49,566 nucleotides of DNA from an uncultured Sutterellaceae bacterium (GTDB taxonomy: Bacteria; Pseudomonadota; Gammaproteobacteria; Burkholderiales; Burkholderiaceae_F). This document shows positions 15,988 through 25,135 of the stretch, one piece after another (the stretch's first letter is position 1; each line of letters begins with the position of its first letter). The notes under the pieces were generated by a model. It was not told the origin of the DNA. It worked only from the letters and a program-made list of their open reading frames with translations, and did not search any database. A program made the translations under genes and the position numbers. Where the stretch lies: NCBI GenBank assembly GCA_902797695.1, contig CADBTW010000053.1:1-49566 (forward strand), in the 5' to 3' direction.

Positions 15988-16797
15988 TTGGAAGAACCGA
16001 CTCCCCGGCAGGCCGCCCCGGTTGCCCTGCTTTACGGCAAGCGGGTCGATGCCATTCCGAACGGCCTCTACATTCCCCCGGACGCCCTGAAGGTATTCCT
16101 CAAGTCGTTCGAGGGACCGCTCGACCTCCTGCTTTGGCTGATCCAGAAGCAGAAGTTCGACATCATGGACATCCCGATGACCCTGCTCACCGAGCAGTAC
16201 ATGCAGTATGTCGAGCTGATCAGGAAGAGCAACCTCGACCTCGCAGGCGACTATCTCGTGATGGCCGCCTACCTGATGTCGATCAAGAGCCGGATGCTGC
16301 TCCCCGTGCGGGAAGCGGACACCGGGGAAGAAGTCGAGGACCCGAAGGCGGAGCTCATGCGCCGCCTTGCCGAGTACCAGAGAATGAAGGCTGCGGCCGA
16401 GGAGCTTGACCGGCTTCCGATCAGCGGGCGCGACTATTCCCCGGTCGACGTGAGGGTGGAAGAGGGCGCGCAGGCACTTCCCGAAGCGTCGCTCGAAGAG
16501 CTGCAGGCAGCGTGGCGCGCCGTACTCGCGCGGGTGAAGTTCGAGGAACGGCACACCGTGACACGCGAGGAACTCTCGGTGCGCGAGCACATGACGGAAA
16601 TCCTGCGGAAGCTCCAGGAAAGCGACTTCATCGAATTCACGGCGGCCTTCGGCCCGGAGCCGACCTTCGGGCACGCCCTCGCCTTCTACCTCGCCATCCT
16701 GGAGCTCGCGAAGGAAGAGATGATCCACATCACGCAGCCAGCGCCCTTTGCCCCGATCTGGCTCACCCGCTCAAGGGCGAAGGATTCTCTCATATAG
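15988..16797 (+). CDS. scpA: Segregation and condensation protein A (kleisin)
   Basis: ScpA is the kleisin subunit that bridges SMC heads in the bacterial condensin complex. The 269-residue protein shows the family core FEGPLDLLLWLIQKQKFD, followed by MDIPMTLLTEQYMQYV, AGDYLVMAAYLMSIKSRMLL, a charged middle and a C-terminal winged-helix region. The segment LYGKRVDAIPNGLYIPPDAL before the core is typical of Burkholderiales ScpA. No ATG or GTG lies upstream of it in frame, so the start is probably the TTG at 15988. The partner scpB is not in the window. Confidence 0.9.
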   Translation: MEEPTPRQAAPVALLYGKRVDAIPNGLYIPPDALKVFLKSFEGPLDLLLWLIQKQKFDIMDIPMTLLTEQYMQYVELIRKSNLDLAGDYLVMAAYLMSIKSRMLLPVREADTGEEVEDPKAELMRRLAEYQRMKAAAEELDRLPISGRDYSPVDVRVEEGAQALPEASLEELQAAWRAVLARVKFEERHTVTREELSVREHMTEILRKLQESDFIEFTAAFGPEPTFGHALAFYLAILELAKEEMIHITQPAPFAPIWLTRSRAKDSLI

Positions 16798-16813
16798 GCG
16801 ACGGGCAAGGAAA

Positions 16814-16898
16814 ACGGGCCTTCGGACAGAGGAGGAACATGCCCCGCCCGAAAGGCCCGTGCCGAAGGTTCCCCTTCCAGGGGCTTCCGCCTGGAAGG
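16814..16898. terminator. Two hairpins between convergent scpA and metG
   Basis: Stem one pairs 16814-16822 with 16852-16860 (ACGGGCCTT/AAGGCCCGT). On the minus strand it is followed by TTTTCCTT and so fits as the metG terminator. Stem two pairs 16873-16881 with 16890-16898 (CCTTCCAGG/CCTGGAAGG) with an 8-base loop. Together they fill the 115-base gap. Confidence 0.65.
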
Positions 16899-16912
16899 AG
16901 CCTGGGCCTCCC

Positions 16913-18976
16913 TTAGTGAATCCTCATGCCAGGCTTCGCGCCCTCGAACGGCTCAATGAGGAAGAACCCGGGGGTCTTCTTCTGATCCGCATCGGCGGCA
17001 GAAAGCACCATGCCTTCGGAAAGCCCGAAGCGCATCTTCCTCGGGGCGAGATTGGCCACCAGGACAATGAGCTTCCCGACAAGCGACTTCGGGTCCGCGT
17101 AGCTCGACTTGATGCCGGAGAACACCGTGCGGGTCTTTTCTTCCCCAAGGTCGAGGGTGAACTTGAGGAGCTTCCTCGAACCCTCCACCGCCTCGCAGTC
17201 GACTACCTTCGCGATCCTCAGGTCGATTTTCCCGAAGTCGTCAATCGTGCATTCCGGAGCGATCGCCTCGTTGCCGGGGAGCACGGGCTTCGGTTCGGGC
17301 TTCACGTCAGGAACCAGCTGGTCAAGCTGCTTCTCCATGTCGACACGCTGCATCAGGTGCTTGAACGGACGGATCTCGTGCTCGGACGTAAGCGGGGTTC
17401 CGACGGTGTCCCAGGTGAGCTCTCCGCAGTTGAGGAACTCCTCGACCTGGGAGGCGATTCCGGGAAGCACAGGCTTCAGGTAGGTCGTGAGAATACGGAA
17501 CGCTTCAAGGCTCACCGAGCAGACCCGGTGCAGCTGCTCCCCGGCGCCTTCCTGCTTCGCGAGCTCCCAGGGCTTCTCGCGGTCAATGTATTCGTTCGTT
17601 TCGTCCGCGAGCTCCATCACGAGGCGCATCGCCTTCGCGTAATCGCGGTCCTCATAGAAGCCGATGACCTGCGGGGCAGCTCCGCGCAGCTTTTCGAGAA
17701 GCGGATCGTTCATGGCGTCGTCCACGACGCGGCCGCCGAAGCGCTTGGCGATGAAGCCCGCGGAGCGCGAGGCGATGTTCACGTACTTGCCGATCAGGTC
17801 GGAGTTCACGCGGGAGAAGAAGTCCTGCTTCGTGAAGTCGATGTCCTCCACGCGGCTCGAGAGCTTCGCGGCGAGGTAGTAGCGGAGCCACTCCGGATCC
17901 ATCTTGAGTTCAAGGTACTTGAGGGGGCTGATGCCGGTACCCCGGGACTTGCTCATCTTCTGGCCGCCCACCGTCACGAAGCCGTGCGCATAGACATGGT
18001 CGGGAACGCGGTAGGGCTTGCCGGCGAAGTGCAGCATCGCCGGCCAGAACAGCGTGTGGAAATAGATGATGTCCTTGCCGATGAAGTGGATCTGCTCGGT
18101 CGACGGATCGTCGAGGAACTTCCAGAAGTCGCGCCCGAGGTGGTCGAAATACGACTTGAGGGAAGCGAGGTAGCCGACTGGGGCGTCGAGCCAGACGTAG
18201 AAGTACTTCCCCGGCGCGTCCGGAATCGGGATGCCGAAATACGGCGCGTCGCGGGAAATGTCCCAGTCCTCGAGCTCCGCTCCTGCCCCGAGCCACTCCT
18301 GGTCCTTTGCGAGGACCTCGGGCTGGAGGCGCGGCTTTCCGTCCGCTCCGTTCCCGGTCGTCCAGTCGCGGAGGAACTCGATCGCCTTCGGATCGGAAAG
18401 CTTGAAGAAGTAATGCGTGGAGTGGCGAAGCTCGGGGGTCGTTCCGGTCAGGACGGAATACGGGTTCACCAGGTCGGTCGGGCGGTAGACGGAGCCGCAG
18501 ACCTCGCAGCTGTCGCCGTACTGGTCCTCGGCACCGCAGCGGGGGCACTTCCCCTTGATGTAGCGGTCGGCGAGGAACATCCCCTTCTTCGTGTCGTAAT
18601 ACTGGGTGATGTCCTGGGTATAAATGAGGCCTGCCGCCTTCAGCTTCCTGTAGATGTCCTGGGAAAGCTCGACGTTCTCCTTCGAGTCGGTCGTGTACCA
18701 CCAGTCGAACTTCACGTGGAAGCCGTCGAGATACTGCTTGCGGCCCGCCCGGATTTCCGCAACGAATTCCTGGGGCGTCACGCCCTTCTTCTCAGCCGCG
18801 ATCATCATCGGAGCGCCGTGGGTGTCGTCAGCGCCGACGAAGTTGACGTTGTTCCCGGCCATCCGCTGATGCCGCACCCAGATGTCGGCGAGGATGTATT
18901 CGGTGATGTGGCCGATGTGGAAGGGCCCGTTCGCGTAAGGCAGGGCCGTCGTTACAAAAATATTGCGCTTCTTCAT
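16913..18976 (-). CDS. metG: Methionine--tRNA ligase
   Basis: Charges initiator and elongator tRNA-Met. The 687-residue protein has the class I HIGH motif at residues 20-23 ([10 protein letters not shown]), a zinc knuckle with paired cysteines ([17 protein letters not shown]), the KMSKS loop ([11 protein letters not shown]), an alpha-helical anticodon-binding domain, and a C-terminal tRNA-binding OB domain ([20 protein letters not shown]) that makes it the long, dimeric form. It is divergent from apbC, with a 139-base intergenic region that should hold both promoters. Confidence 0.96.
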   Translation of the reverse strand: MKKRNIFVTTALPYANGPFHIGHITEYILADIWVRHQRMAGNNVNFVGADDTHGAPMMIAAEKKGVTPQEFVAEIRAGRKQYLDGFHVKFDWWYTTDSKENVELSQDIYRKLKAAGLIYTQDITQYYDTKKGMFLADRYIKGKCPRCGAEDQYGDSCEVCGSVYRPTDLVNPYSVLTGTTPELRHSTHYFFKLSDPKAIEFLRDWTTGNGADGKPRLQPEVLAKDQEWLGAGAELEDWDISRDAPYFGIPIPDAPGKYFYVWLDAPVGYLASLKSYFDHLGRDFWKFLDDPSTEQIHFIGKDIIYFHTLFWPAMLHFAGKPYRVPDHVYAHGFVTVGGQKMSKSRGTGISPLKYLELKMDPEWLRYYLAAKLSSRVEDIDFTKQDFFSRVNSDLIGKYVNIASRSAGFIAKRFGGRVVDDAMNDPLLEKLRGAAPQVIGFYEDRDYAKAMRLVMELADETNEYIDREKPWELAKQEGAGEQLHRVCSVSLEAFRILTTYLKPVLPGIASQVEEFLNCGELTWDTVGTPLTSEHEIRPFKHLMQRVDMEKQLDQLVPDVKPEPKPVLPGNEAIAPECTIDDFGKIDLRIAKVVDCEAVEGSRKLLKFTLDLGEEKTRTVFSGIKSSYADPKSLVGKLIVLVANLAPRKMRFGLSEGMVLSAADADQKKTPGFFLIEPFEGAKPGMRIH

Positions 18977-19115
18977 GAGGTCTGTTCTGCGGCAATCCGA
19001 AAGTATCGAGTTTCCAATTGTATCGCGGCCAAACTAAAACACCTTTTTTCCATGGTCTTTTCCAAAAGTCGGTATACCATTGGTGCAACATTCTCCCAAC
19101 TGCGTGGAACATCAA

Positions 19116-20204
19116 ATGACACTAACAGCAGAAAGCGCCCGCCAGGCCCTGAACGGCGTCATGGACCCCAACATCGGGAAGGGGCTTGCCGACAGCGGCG
19201 AAATCGCCTCGATCCAGGTGGATGGCGAAAGCGTGGCGGCAGAGATCAGCCTCGACTACCCCGCGAAGGACGACATCGAACCCATTCGCAGCGCTGCAGC
19301 AGAAGCCCTGAAGGCCGCCGGCGCCGCGACCGCTTTCGTCACCGTGAAGCAGGGCATCCGCTCCCACAAGGTGCAGCCGCTGCTGCGCGTTCTTCCGAAC
19401 GTGAAGAACATCATCGCCGTGTCATCCGGGAAGGGCGGCGTCGGGAAGTCCACCGTCGCGGCGAACCTCGCCCTCGCGCTTTCAGCGCTCGGCGCGCGGG
19501 TCGGTGTCCTCGACGCGGACGTCTATGGACCGAGCCAGCCCACCATGCTTGGAGCGAAGGGAGTTCCCCAGGGAGCCGAGAACACGCTCTACCCCATGGA
19601 ATCCCACGGGCTGCAGATCAATTCGATCGGCTTCTGGGTCGATCCCGGGGAACCGCTCATCTGGCGCGGCCCGATGATCGCCTCCGCCCTGAAGCAGATG
19701 CTCACCGACACCCAGTGGGACAACCTCGACTACCTCGTGATCGACATGCCCCCGGGAACCGGCGACATCCAGCTCACGCTTTCGCAGGAGATCCCTGTCG
19801 CCGGCGCGATCGTCGTCACCACTCCACAGGACATCGCGACGCTCGACGCAAAGCGCGGCCTCGTGATGTTCCGCAAGGTGAACGTTCCGGTCCTCGGCAT
19901 TGTCGAGAACATGGCGCTCTTCCGCTGCCCGCATTGCGGCCACCTCGAGCACATCTTCGGGGAAGGCGGTGCCGAGCGCATGTCGAAGGAGTACGGGGTT
20001 CCAGTCCTCGGAAGCCTGCCGCTCGACACCCGCATCCGCGAGGAAGCTGACTCCGGGCTCCCGACCGTCATCGCGGAGCCTGAGAGCGACACGGCGAAGA
20101 TCTTCCTCAGCATCGCGAAGAAGGCCGCAGCCGCCCTGTCGCAGCTTCCGCGTGACTTTTCCGCCGGGCTTCCCAAGGTGAAGCCGGCTGAAGCGAAGGA
20201 GTAG
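19116..20204 (+). CDS. apbC: Iron-sulfur cluster carrier protein ApbC (Mrp)
   Basis: A P-loop ATPase that binds and transfers Fe-S clusters to apo-proteins. The 362-residue protein has an N-terminal MIP18/DUF59 domain (ALNGVMDPNIGKGLADSG), the deviant Walker A motif VSSGKGGVGKSTVAANL, the Walker B region YLVIDMPPGTGD, and the cluster-binding CPHC in ALFRCPHCGH. I use the ATG at 19116, which gives the usual N-terminus. An in-frame TTG lies 36 bases upstream. It is divergent from metG, as in other Burkholderiales, and is followed by a strong terminator. Confidence 0.94.
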   Translation: MTLTAESARQALNGVMDPNIGKGLADSGEIASIQVDGESVAAEISLDYPAKDDIEPIRSAAAEALKAAGAATAFVTVKQGIRSHKVQPLLRVLPNVKNIIAVSSGKGGVGKSTVAANLALALSALGARVGVLDADVYGPSQPTMLGAKGVPQGAENTLYPMESHGLQINSIGFWVDPGEPLIWRGPMIASALKQMLTDTQWDNLDYLVIDMPPGTGDIQLTLSQEIPVAGAIVVTTPQDIATLDAKRGLVMFRKVNVPVLGIVENMALFRCPHCGHLEHIFGEGGAERMSKEYGVPVLGSLPLDTRIREEADSGLPTVIAEPESDTAKIFLSIAKKAAAALSQLPRDFSAGLPKVKPAEAKE

Positions 20205-20229
20205 GCTGCGGCTCTGCCGGGAATCAAGG

Positions 20230-20268
20230 AAGGGGCGCCCCGCATGCCGCGAGGCGCCCCTTCTCTTT
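20230..20268 (+). terminator. Intrinsic terminator of apbC
   Basis: A ten-pair stem, 20230-20239 with 20253-20262 (AAGGGGCGCC/GGCGCCCCTT), with a 13-base loop and followed by CTCTTT. It sits between the convergent ends of apbC and the XRE-type gene. Confidence 0.7.
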
Positions 20269-20288
20269 ATGGATGCACAGCGCAGTGG

Positions 20289-20693
20289 CTACTGCCTGCC
20301 GTCAGTTTTCTTTTGTCCCGGCGCCGTCCGAAGCGTCTTCCGGATCGTCCTGCGGATGTTCGGCGCCAGCCGCTCCAAAGCGTCAAGCGTCGCGAAGAGC
20401 GACGCTTTCCCATGCATGGAAAGCGAACGGAACCGGGCAAGCAGCTCATTCTCCTCGCGCACCGGGTTGTGGCGCTCCGTCGTAATGATGAAAAGGACGT
20501 CGAACCCGACGGCGGCAAGCCTCGTCATCCGGAAGACCCCAGGATCAAGCTCGCCGGTTTCATACCGCTGGTACTGATCGAGCGGGACGCCGAGCAGGGA
20601 AGTGATCTGCTGCTGCGTGTAGCCGAGCCGTTCACGCTCCGAGCAGAGCCTCTCGCCGAGCTCCTTTCGCTGTTTGGTGCTGGTAAGTGCCAT
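20289..20693 (-). CDS. XRE-family helix-turn-helix transcriptional regulator
   Basis: A 134-residue protein (146 if the GTG at 20729 is used) with a Cro/C1-type helix-turn-helix at the N-terminus: LGERLCSERERLGYTQQQIT, then LLGVPLDQYQRYETGELDPG as turn and recognition helix. The following LAAVGFDVLFIIT segment is common in phage-like or toxin-antitoxin-like XRE regulators. The C-terminal half is basic and helical (LLARFRSLSMHGKASL, IRRTIRKTLRTAPGQ) and I recognise no effector domain. It stands alone between apbC and ychF with no partner toxin or phage gene. Target genes are unknown. Confidence 0.75.
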   Translation of the reverse strand: MALTSTKQRKELGERLCSERERLGYTQQQITSLLGVPLDQYQRYETGELDPGVFRMTRLAAVGFDVLFIITTERHNPVREENELLARFRSLSMHGKASLFATLDALERLAPNIRRTIRKTLRTAPGQKKTDGRQ

Positions 20694-20838
20694 GGTTGGT
20701 AGACCGAAAGAGCCGGTATTGCCATTCACGGCCCAAGGCGGGGAGAACCTGAAAGCTGCGAAAACGACGGTTTTCCCTGACCGGACCGTAAAAAAATGGA
20801 GCCTCCCGGGCGCAGCGCACCCGTATCAGGGGATTCTA

Positions 20839-20864
20839 GCAGGCGCCCGGCTTCAGGCGCCTGC
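20839..20864 (-). repeat. Inverted repeat downstream of ychF
   Basis: A perfect nine-base inverted repeat, 20839-20847 with 20856-20864 (GCAGGCGCC/GGCGCCTGC), with an 8-base loop. It lies 17 bases past the ychF stop on the minus strand. No T-run follows. It may stabilise the ychF transcript or act as a weak terminator, and it is also upstream of the XRE gene. Confidence 0.5.
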
Positions 20865-20881
20865 CGTACAAGGCGTCTTTT

Positions 20882-21976
20882 CTAGACGTTGAAAAGGAAG
20901 TTCATGATGTCGCCGTCGTGGACGACGTAGTCCTTTCCTTCCGCGCGCTCCTTTCCGGCTTCCTGCGCGCCCTTCTCGCCGTTGTACTTGATGTAGTCGT
21001 CATAGGCGATCGTCTGGGCACGGATGAAGCCGCGCTCGAAGTCCGTGTGAATCACGCCGGCCGCCTTCGGGGCAGTATCGCCCTTGTGGATCGTCCAGGC
21101 GCGGGTTTCCTTTTCTCCGCTCGTGAAGAACGTCTGGAGTCCGAGGAGGTCGTAGGCGGTGCGGATCACCCGGTTGAGCCCCGGCTCCTTCATCCCCATG
21201 TCGGCGAGGAACATTTCACGGTCCTCGTCAGACATGTCGAGAAGTTCGACTTCGGTCTGGGCGGAAACGGCAACGACGGCGGCCTCTTGCTCCTTCGCGA
21301 TCCGCTTCACGGTCTCGAGGTGCGGATTCCCCTCGAAGCCATCCTCGCTCACGTTCGCGACGAACATGACCGGCTTCAGCGTGAGGAGCCCGTAGTTCCT
21401 GACAAGCTTCCGCTCGTCATCGTTAAGCGGAACGGAGCGCGCGGGCTTACCCTCGTTCAGGGCGGGCTGGATCTTCTCAAGGACCGCGACGAGCTTCGCA
21501 GCTTCCTTGTCGGCGCCCTGCTTCGCCTGCTTGCCCCACTTCTGGATCTGCTTCTCGACCACGGTGAGGTCTGAAAGCGCGAGCTCCGTGTTGATCACGT
21601 CAATGTCGGAAGCCGGGTCGACCTTGCCGGCGACGTGCACGACGTTGTCGTCCTCGAAGCAGCGCACGATGTGCGCGATGGCGTCGCACTCGCGAATGTT
21701 CGCGAGGAACTGGTTCCCCAGGCCTTCGCCCTTGCTCGCGCCGGCAACAAGTCCCGCAATGTCGACGAACTCAACCGCCGCCGGAACGATCTTCTTCGGA
21801 TGGTCGATCGCGGCAAGCTCCTGCAGGCGCGGATCCGGCACTTCAACGATGCCGACATTCGGGTCGATCGTGCAGAACGGATAGTTTTCAGCCGCAATGC
21901 CGGCCTTCGTCAGCGCATTGAAAATAGTGGACTTCCCGACATTCGGAAGCCCTACGATGCCACATTTAAGCCCCAT
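20882..21976 (-). CDS. ychF: Redox-regulated ATPase YchF (Obg family)
   Basis: YchF is a ribosome-associated P-loop NTPase that prefers ATP over GTP and is linked to oxidative-stress and translation control. The 364-residue protein has the G1 motif [14 protein letters not shown], switch/G3 [20 protein letters not shown], a coiled-coil insert ([20 protein letters not shown]), and the C-terminal TGS domain ending in [14 protein letters not shown]. The G4 position reads [10 protein letters not shown] in place of the classical NKxD, as expected for YchF. It is the last gene of the conserved prs-rplY-pth-ychF neighbourhood, with a DUF523 gene inserted before it. Confidence 0.95.
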   Translation of the reverse strand: MGLKCGIVGLPNVGKSTIFNALTKAGIAAENYPFCTIDPNVGIVEVPDPRLQELAAIDHPKKIVPAAVEFVDIAGLVAGASKGEGLGNQFLANIRECDAIAHIVRCFEDDNVVHVAGKVDPASDIDVINTELALSDLTVVEKQIQKWGKQAKQGADKEAAKLVAVLEKIQPALNEGKPARSVPLNDDERKLVRNYGLLTLKPVMFVANVSEDGFEGNPHLETVKRIAKEQEAAVVAVSAQTEVELLDMSDEDREMFLADMGMKEPGLNRVIRTAYDLLGLQTFFTSGEKETRAWTIHKGDTAPKAAGVIHTDFERGFIRAQTIAYDDYIKYNGEKGAQEAGKERAEGKDYVVHDGDIMNFLFNV

Positions 21977-22050
21977 TTCTCGCTTTTCCTAAAAACAAAA
22001 GACCATTTGGGAGAGCCCCCGGGGCTCCCCGCCATGCAGTAGAGAAAGAA

Positions 22051-22593
22051 TTATCGCCTATCTGCCGATTCCGAACAGCCGCAACACCCGTTGCCGCAGT
22101 CCTCCTCCCGGAGAGCTTCGGCAAGCGCCTCGATCACGTGGCTTTCATCGTAGACCCGGACGCCGGACTCCCGGAGAAGCGCTGCGGCGACCCCGGCCCC
22201 CGGGGCGAGAGCGCCGCTGAAGGTTCCGTCGTATATTGCCTCCGTGCCGCACGAGGGGCTCTTCGACCTGAGGACCGCGACCCGGATCCGGTTCCCGAGG
22301 CAAAGCGCGAGCGCTTCCCGCGCTCCCCGTACGTAAGCGAGGGTCCGGTCCTCGCCCGTCCTCGACTCCACGCGGGCGCGGCCCGAGAGCACGGCCGAAC
22401 CGTCCCCTCCCCTGATCTCGCACGGATCCCGGGGCGTCGGAAGGCCGCCCGCGCATTCGGGGCACACCGCGATGATCGAGCCCCCCCGTTGCACGAACTT
22501 GGCAAAAACCGGGGCAAGCACTGACGAGGGAATCTTCCCGTCCCAGCGGACAGGCATCCCGAGAAGGCAGGCGCTCACAAGAATCGGCTTCAC
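22051..22593 (-). CDS. DUF523 family protein with cysteine-rich tail
   Basis: A 180-residue member of the DUF523 family, whose function is not established. Visible family marks are ILVSACLLGMPVRWDGK at the N-terminus, the CPECAGGLPTPRDP motif, the segment VAVLRSKSPSCGTEAIYDG, and FSGALAPGAGVAAALLRESG. The C-terminus extends into DCGNGCCGCSESADRR, a cluster of four cysteines not usual for the family, which could bind metal. The GTG start at 22593 overlaps the pth stop (GTGA), implying translational coupling. The same frame continues upstream within pth but is not coding there. Confidence 0.82.
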   Translation of the reverse strand: MKPILVSACLLGMPVRWDGKIPSSVLAPVFAKFVQRGGSIIAVCPECAGGLPTPRDPCEIRGGDGSAVLSGRARVESRTGEDRTLAYVRGAREALALCLGNRIRVAVLRSKSPSCGTEAIYDGTFSGALAPGAGVAAALLRESGVRVYDESHVIEALAEALREEDCGNGCCGCSESADRR

Positions 22594-23228
22594 TTGCCGC
22601 CCTTCCCGGCGCCGGCCGGAGAGTTTTTCCTTGCGAAGGGTGCGATGCGGCGCTCCGCCTTCTGGAAATCGCCCTGAGCAAGGAATTCCACGCACCCGAT
22701 CGCGGCTTCCACGCATTCGCCGATCGCCTCGCGCTGTTCGACGGACGGCCTGGAAAGCACGAAGTCCGCAACCTGCTGGGCAAGCCCGAGCGTCCTCGGA
22801 TGGCCGGTTCCGAACCGCAGCCGCCAAAAGTCCGGAGTGCCGAGCTTCTGCGTGATGTCCTTCAGGCCGTTATGGCCGGCGTTCCCGCCGCCGAGCTTCA
22901 GCTTCATCGAGCCAGGCATCAGGTCGAGCTCGTCGTGCGCGACGAGGATTTCCCCGGGCGTGATGTGGTAGTACTGCGCCACGGCCTGGACAGCGAGCCC
23001 GGAACGGTTCATGTACGTGGTCGGCTTGATGAGCCAGACCTCCTTCCCGCCAAGCCTCACCCGGGTCACGAAGGCGTTGAACTTCTTCTCCTCGGAAAAC
23101 CGGGCGCCGCACTTTTCCGCGAGCAGGTCAGCGAAAAGAAAGCCGGAATTGTGGCGCGTGCCCTCGTACTCCGTACCGATGTTCCCAAGCCCGGCAATGA
23201 GGGAAATGCCCTTCTCTGCAACTGCCAT
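22590..23228 (-). CDS. pth: Peptidyl-tRNA hydrolase
   Basis: Releases peptides from prematurely dropped peptidyl-tRNAs. The 212-residue protein has the catalytic histidine region GLGNIGTEYEGTRHNSGF, the substrate-binding KPTTYMNRSG, and the signatures LVAHDELDLMPGSMKLKLGG and GHNGLKDI. It follows rplY in the classical rplY-pth-ychF order, 86 bases after a clear rplY terminator. Length and residues are normal apart from a slightly long basic C-terminus. Confidence 0.95.
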   Translation of the reverse strand: MAVAEKGISLIAGLGNIGTEYEGTRHNSGFLFADLLAEKCGARFSEEKKFNAFVTRVRLGGKEVWLIKPTTYMNRSGLAVQAVAQYYHITPGEILVAHDELDLMPGSMKLKLGGGNAGHNGLKDITQKLGTPDFWRLRFGTGHPRTLGLAQQVADFVLSRPSVEQREAIGECVEAAIGCVEFLAQGDFQKAERRIAPFARKNSPAGAGKGGK

Positions 23229-23256
23229 TTTCGATTGATCTGGAAATACTCAAAAA

Positions 23257-23291
23257 ATAAAGAGGCCCTCCCATTCCGGAAGGAGCCTCTT
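23257..23291 (-). terminator. Intrinsic terminator of rplY
   Basis: On the minus strand AAGAGGCTCC pairs with GGGAGGGCCTCTT around a TTCCGGAAT loop and is followed by TATTTTTTG. It lies 24 bases after the rplY stop. Confidence 0.75.
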
Positions 23292-23314
23292 CGCCCAAGT
23301 GGAAAGCCTGAGGA

Positions 23315-24004
23315 TTACTCGGCCTTCTTGTCGCCTTCAGCAGCGGCAGGAGCAGCGGCAGCGGCAGCACCCTCAGCCGGAGCAGAGGCGGCGGCAGCGG
23401 CGGCAGCGGCAGCGGCATCAGCAGCCATATCCGCTTCTTCTTCCTTGAAGTCCGTAATGACCGTGGCGATCGGGGTGTCTTCACCAGCCTTCTCGACGAC
23501 CGTAACGCCGGCCGGAAGGTTGAGGTCAGAAGCACGGAGAATCGTCTGCGCGGTCATGTTGGAAAGATCGACGTCGATGAACTCGGGCAGATCCTTCGGC
23601 AGGCAGCGAACCTCGAGGAACGAGACGAGGTGGCTGATGAGGCCCTTGCTGATCTTCACGGCCGGGCTGTTCTCGGCGCCATGGAAGTGCAGCGGGACGC
23701 GCATATCCGTTTCCTTGTTCGGATCCACGCGCTGGAAGTCGACGTGGAGGACCTGCTGCTTGTACGGATGAAGCTGGAAGGAGCGAAGAACGACGAGCTC
23801 ATCGTTCCCGTCGAGGTTCAGGGTCAGGACGGAAGAATGGAACGCTTCCTTGCGGAGGGCGTAGAAAATCTCCTTGTGATCGAGAACGATCGGCGTGGCA
23901 GCCTTGTCATTGCCGTACAGGATCCCCGGGACCTTGTTTTCGCGGCGCAGACGGCGGCTCGCACCCGTACCTTGCGCCTTGCGCGTGGTTGCAGTGAAAT
24001 TCAT
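23315..24004 (-). CDS. rplY: 50S ribosomal protein L25/general stress protein Ctc
   Basis: Binds 5S rRNA in the large ribosomal subunit. The 229-residue protein is the long Ctc form: an N-terminal L25 domain (GTGASRRLRRENKVPGILYG, VLHVDFQRVD) and a C-terminal TL5 beta domain (VRCLPKDLPEFIDVDLSNM, GVTVVEKAGEDTP). The tail of about 35 residues is nearly pure alanine with a few Pro/Glu/Ser, ending GDKKAE. I use the ATG at 24004, which gives the usual MNFTATTRKAQG start. The gene is 76 bases downstream of prs, as in most proteobacteria, and has its own terminator. Confidence 0.94.
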   Translation of the reverse strand: MNFTATTRKAQGTGASRRLRRENKVPGILYGNDKAATPIVLDHKEIFYALRKEAFHSSVLTLNLDGNDELVVLRSFQLHPYKQQVLHVDFQRVDPNKETDMRVPLHFHGAENSPAVKISKGLISHLVSFLEVRCLPKDLPEFIDVDLSNMTAQTILRASDLNLPAGVTVVEKAGEDTPIATVITDFKEEEADMAADAAAAAAAAAASAPAEGAAAAAAPAAAEGDKKAE

Positions 24005-24080
24005 TGGAAAAACTCCAGTTTTTACAGTCAAAAGCGCCCCGCCGCCGCGACCAGCAGCGGAGCAGTTGCGTATCGCGGGC

Positions 24081-25031
24081 TTACTCGGTGAAGAGCGAGC
24101 TCACGGAATCCTCGTGTGCAATACGAGAAATGGTTTCGCCGATCAGAGCCGCGCAGGAAAGCTGGCGGATCTTCGGGCAGGCTTCGGCCTCGGGCCGGAG
24201 CGGAATGGTGTCGGTGATCACGAGCTCGTCAAGAGGAGAATTCGTGATGCGTTCGACGGCGTTGCCGGAAAGGACCGGATGGGCGGCGTAGGCAAGAACG
24301 CGGACGGCTCCGCGCTCCTTCAGGGCGCTCGCCGCGTTGCAGAGCGTGCCGGCAGTGTCGACGATGTCGTCGGTGATGATGCAGGTGCGGCCCTTCACTT
24401 CGCCGATGATGTTCATGATTTCCGCGACGTTCGCGCGCGGGCGGCGCTTGTCGATGATGGCGAGGTCTACGTCAAGGGAACGGGCCATCGCACGGGCGCG
24501 GACAACGCCCCCGACGTCAGGAGAGACCACCATCAGGTTCGGATACTGGTGGGCGAGGATGTCGTTCAGAAGCACCGGGGTCGAGTAGATGTTGTCGACC
24601 GGGATGTCGAAGAAGCCCTGAATCTGGTCCGCGTGGAGGTCCATCGTGAGGACGCGGTCAACGCCGACCGACTGGAGCATGTTCGCGACCACCTTCGCAC
24701 TGATCGCCACGCGGGCGGAACGCGGACGACGGTCCTGGCGGGCGTAGCCGTAGTAGGGGATCGCAGCCGTGATGCGGCGGGCGGACGCACGGCGGAGCGC
24801 GTCAACCATGATCATCAGCTCCATCAGGTTGTCGTTCGTCGGAGCGCAGGTGCTCTGGAGGACAAAGACGTCACGGCCACGGACGTTCTCATTGATTTCC
24901 ACGGCGATTTCGCCATCGGAGAAACGATTCACCGTCGCGCGCCCGAGCGGAATGTTCAGGTGCTGCGTGACAGAAAGGGCAAGCTTCGGGTTCGCATTGC
25001 CGGAGAAAACCATAAGTTCATCGGAAACCAT
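24081..25031 (-). CDS. prs: Ribose-phosphate pyrophosphokinase
   Basis: Makes PRPP from ribose-5-phosphate and ATP, feeding purine, pyrimidine, His, Trp and NAD synthesis. The 316-residue protein shows the N-terminal [13 protein letters not shown], the metal-binding [11 protein letters not shown], the flexible-loop region [10 protein letters not shown], and the PRPP-binding signature [14 protein letters not shown]. The tRNA-Gln gene is upstream on the same strand, an arrangement shared with other Burkholderiales. Confidence 0.96.
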   Translation of the reverse strand: MVSDELMVFSGNANPKLALSVTQHLNIPLGRATVNRFSDGEIAVEINENVRGRDVFVLQSTCAPTNDNLMELMIMVDALRRASARRITAAIPYYGYARQDRRPRSARVAISAKVVANMLQSVGVDRVLTMDLHADQIQGFFDIPVDNIYSTPVLLNDILAHQYPNLMVVSPDVGGVVRARAMARSLDVDLAIIDKRRPRANVAEIMNIIGEVKGRTCIITDDIVDTAGTLCNAASALKERGAVRVLAYAAHPVLSGNAVERITNSPLDELVITDTIPLRPEAEACPKIRQLSCAALIGETISRIAHEDSVSSLFTE

Positions 25032-25135
25032 GATTTAGCTCTTAATCCTCGCAGGGCTTTCGTCCCGCCGTTTGTAGTAATAACGCCTTATGTTACCGCA
25101 TGGAACGCGCCGGCAAAAATCCGCCGCATCCCGCA

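Noticed and set aside
16748-20050. A 1100-codon open frame on the plus strand across metG and into apbC
   Set aside because: It overlaps two well-supported genes in other frames, has no recognisable domain and is Arg/Glu-rich. It is a composition artefact of GC-rich coding DNA.
23341-23425. Tandem GCAGCG-like repeats as a possible CRISPR or VNTR locus
   Set aside because: They are in-frame alanine codons of the rplY tail; there are no spacers and no repeat of CRISPR length.
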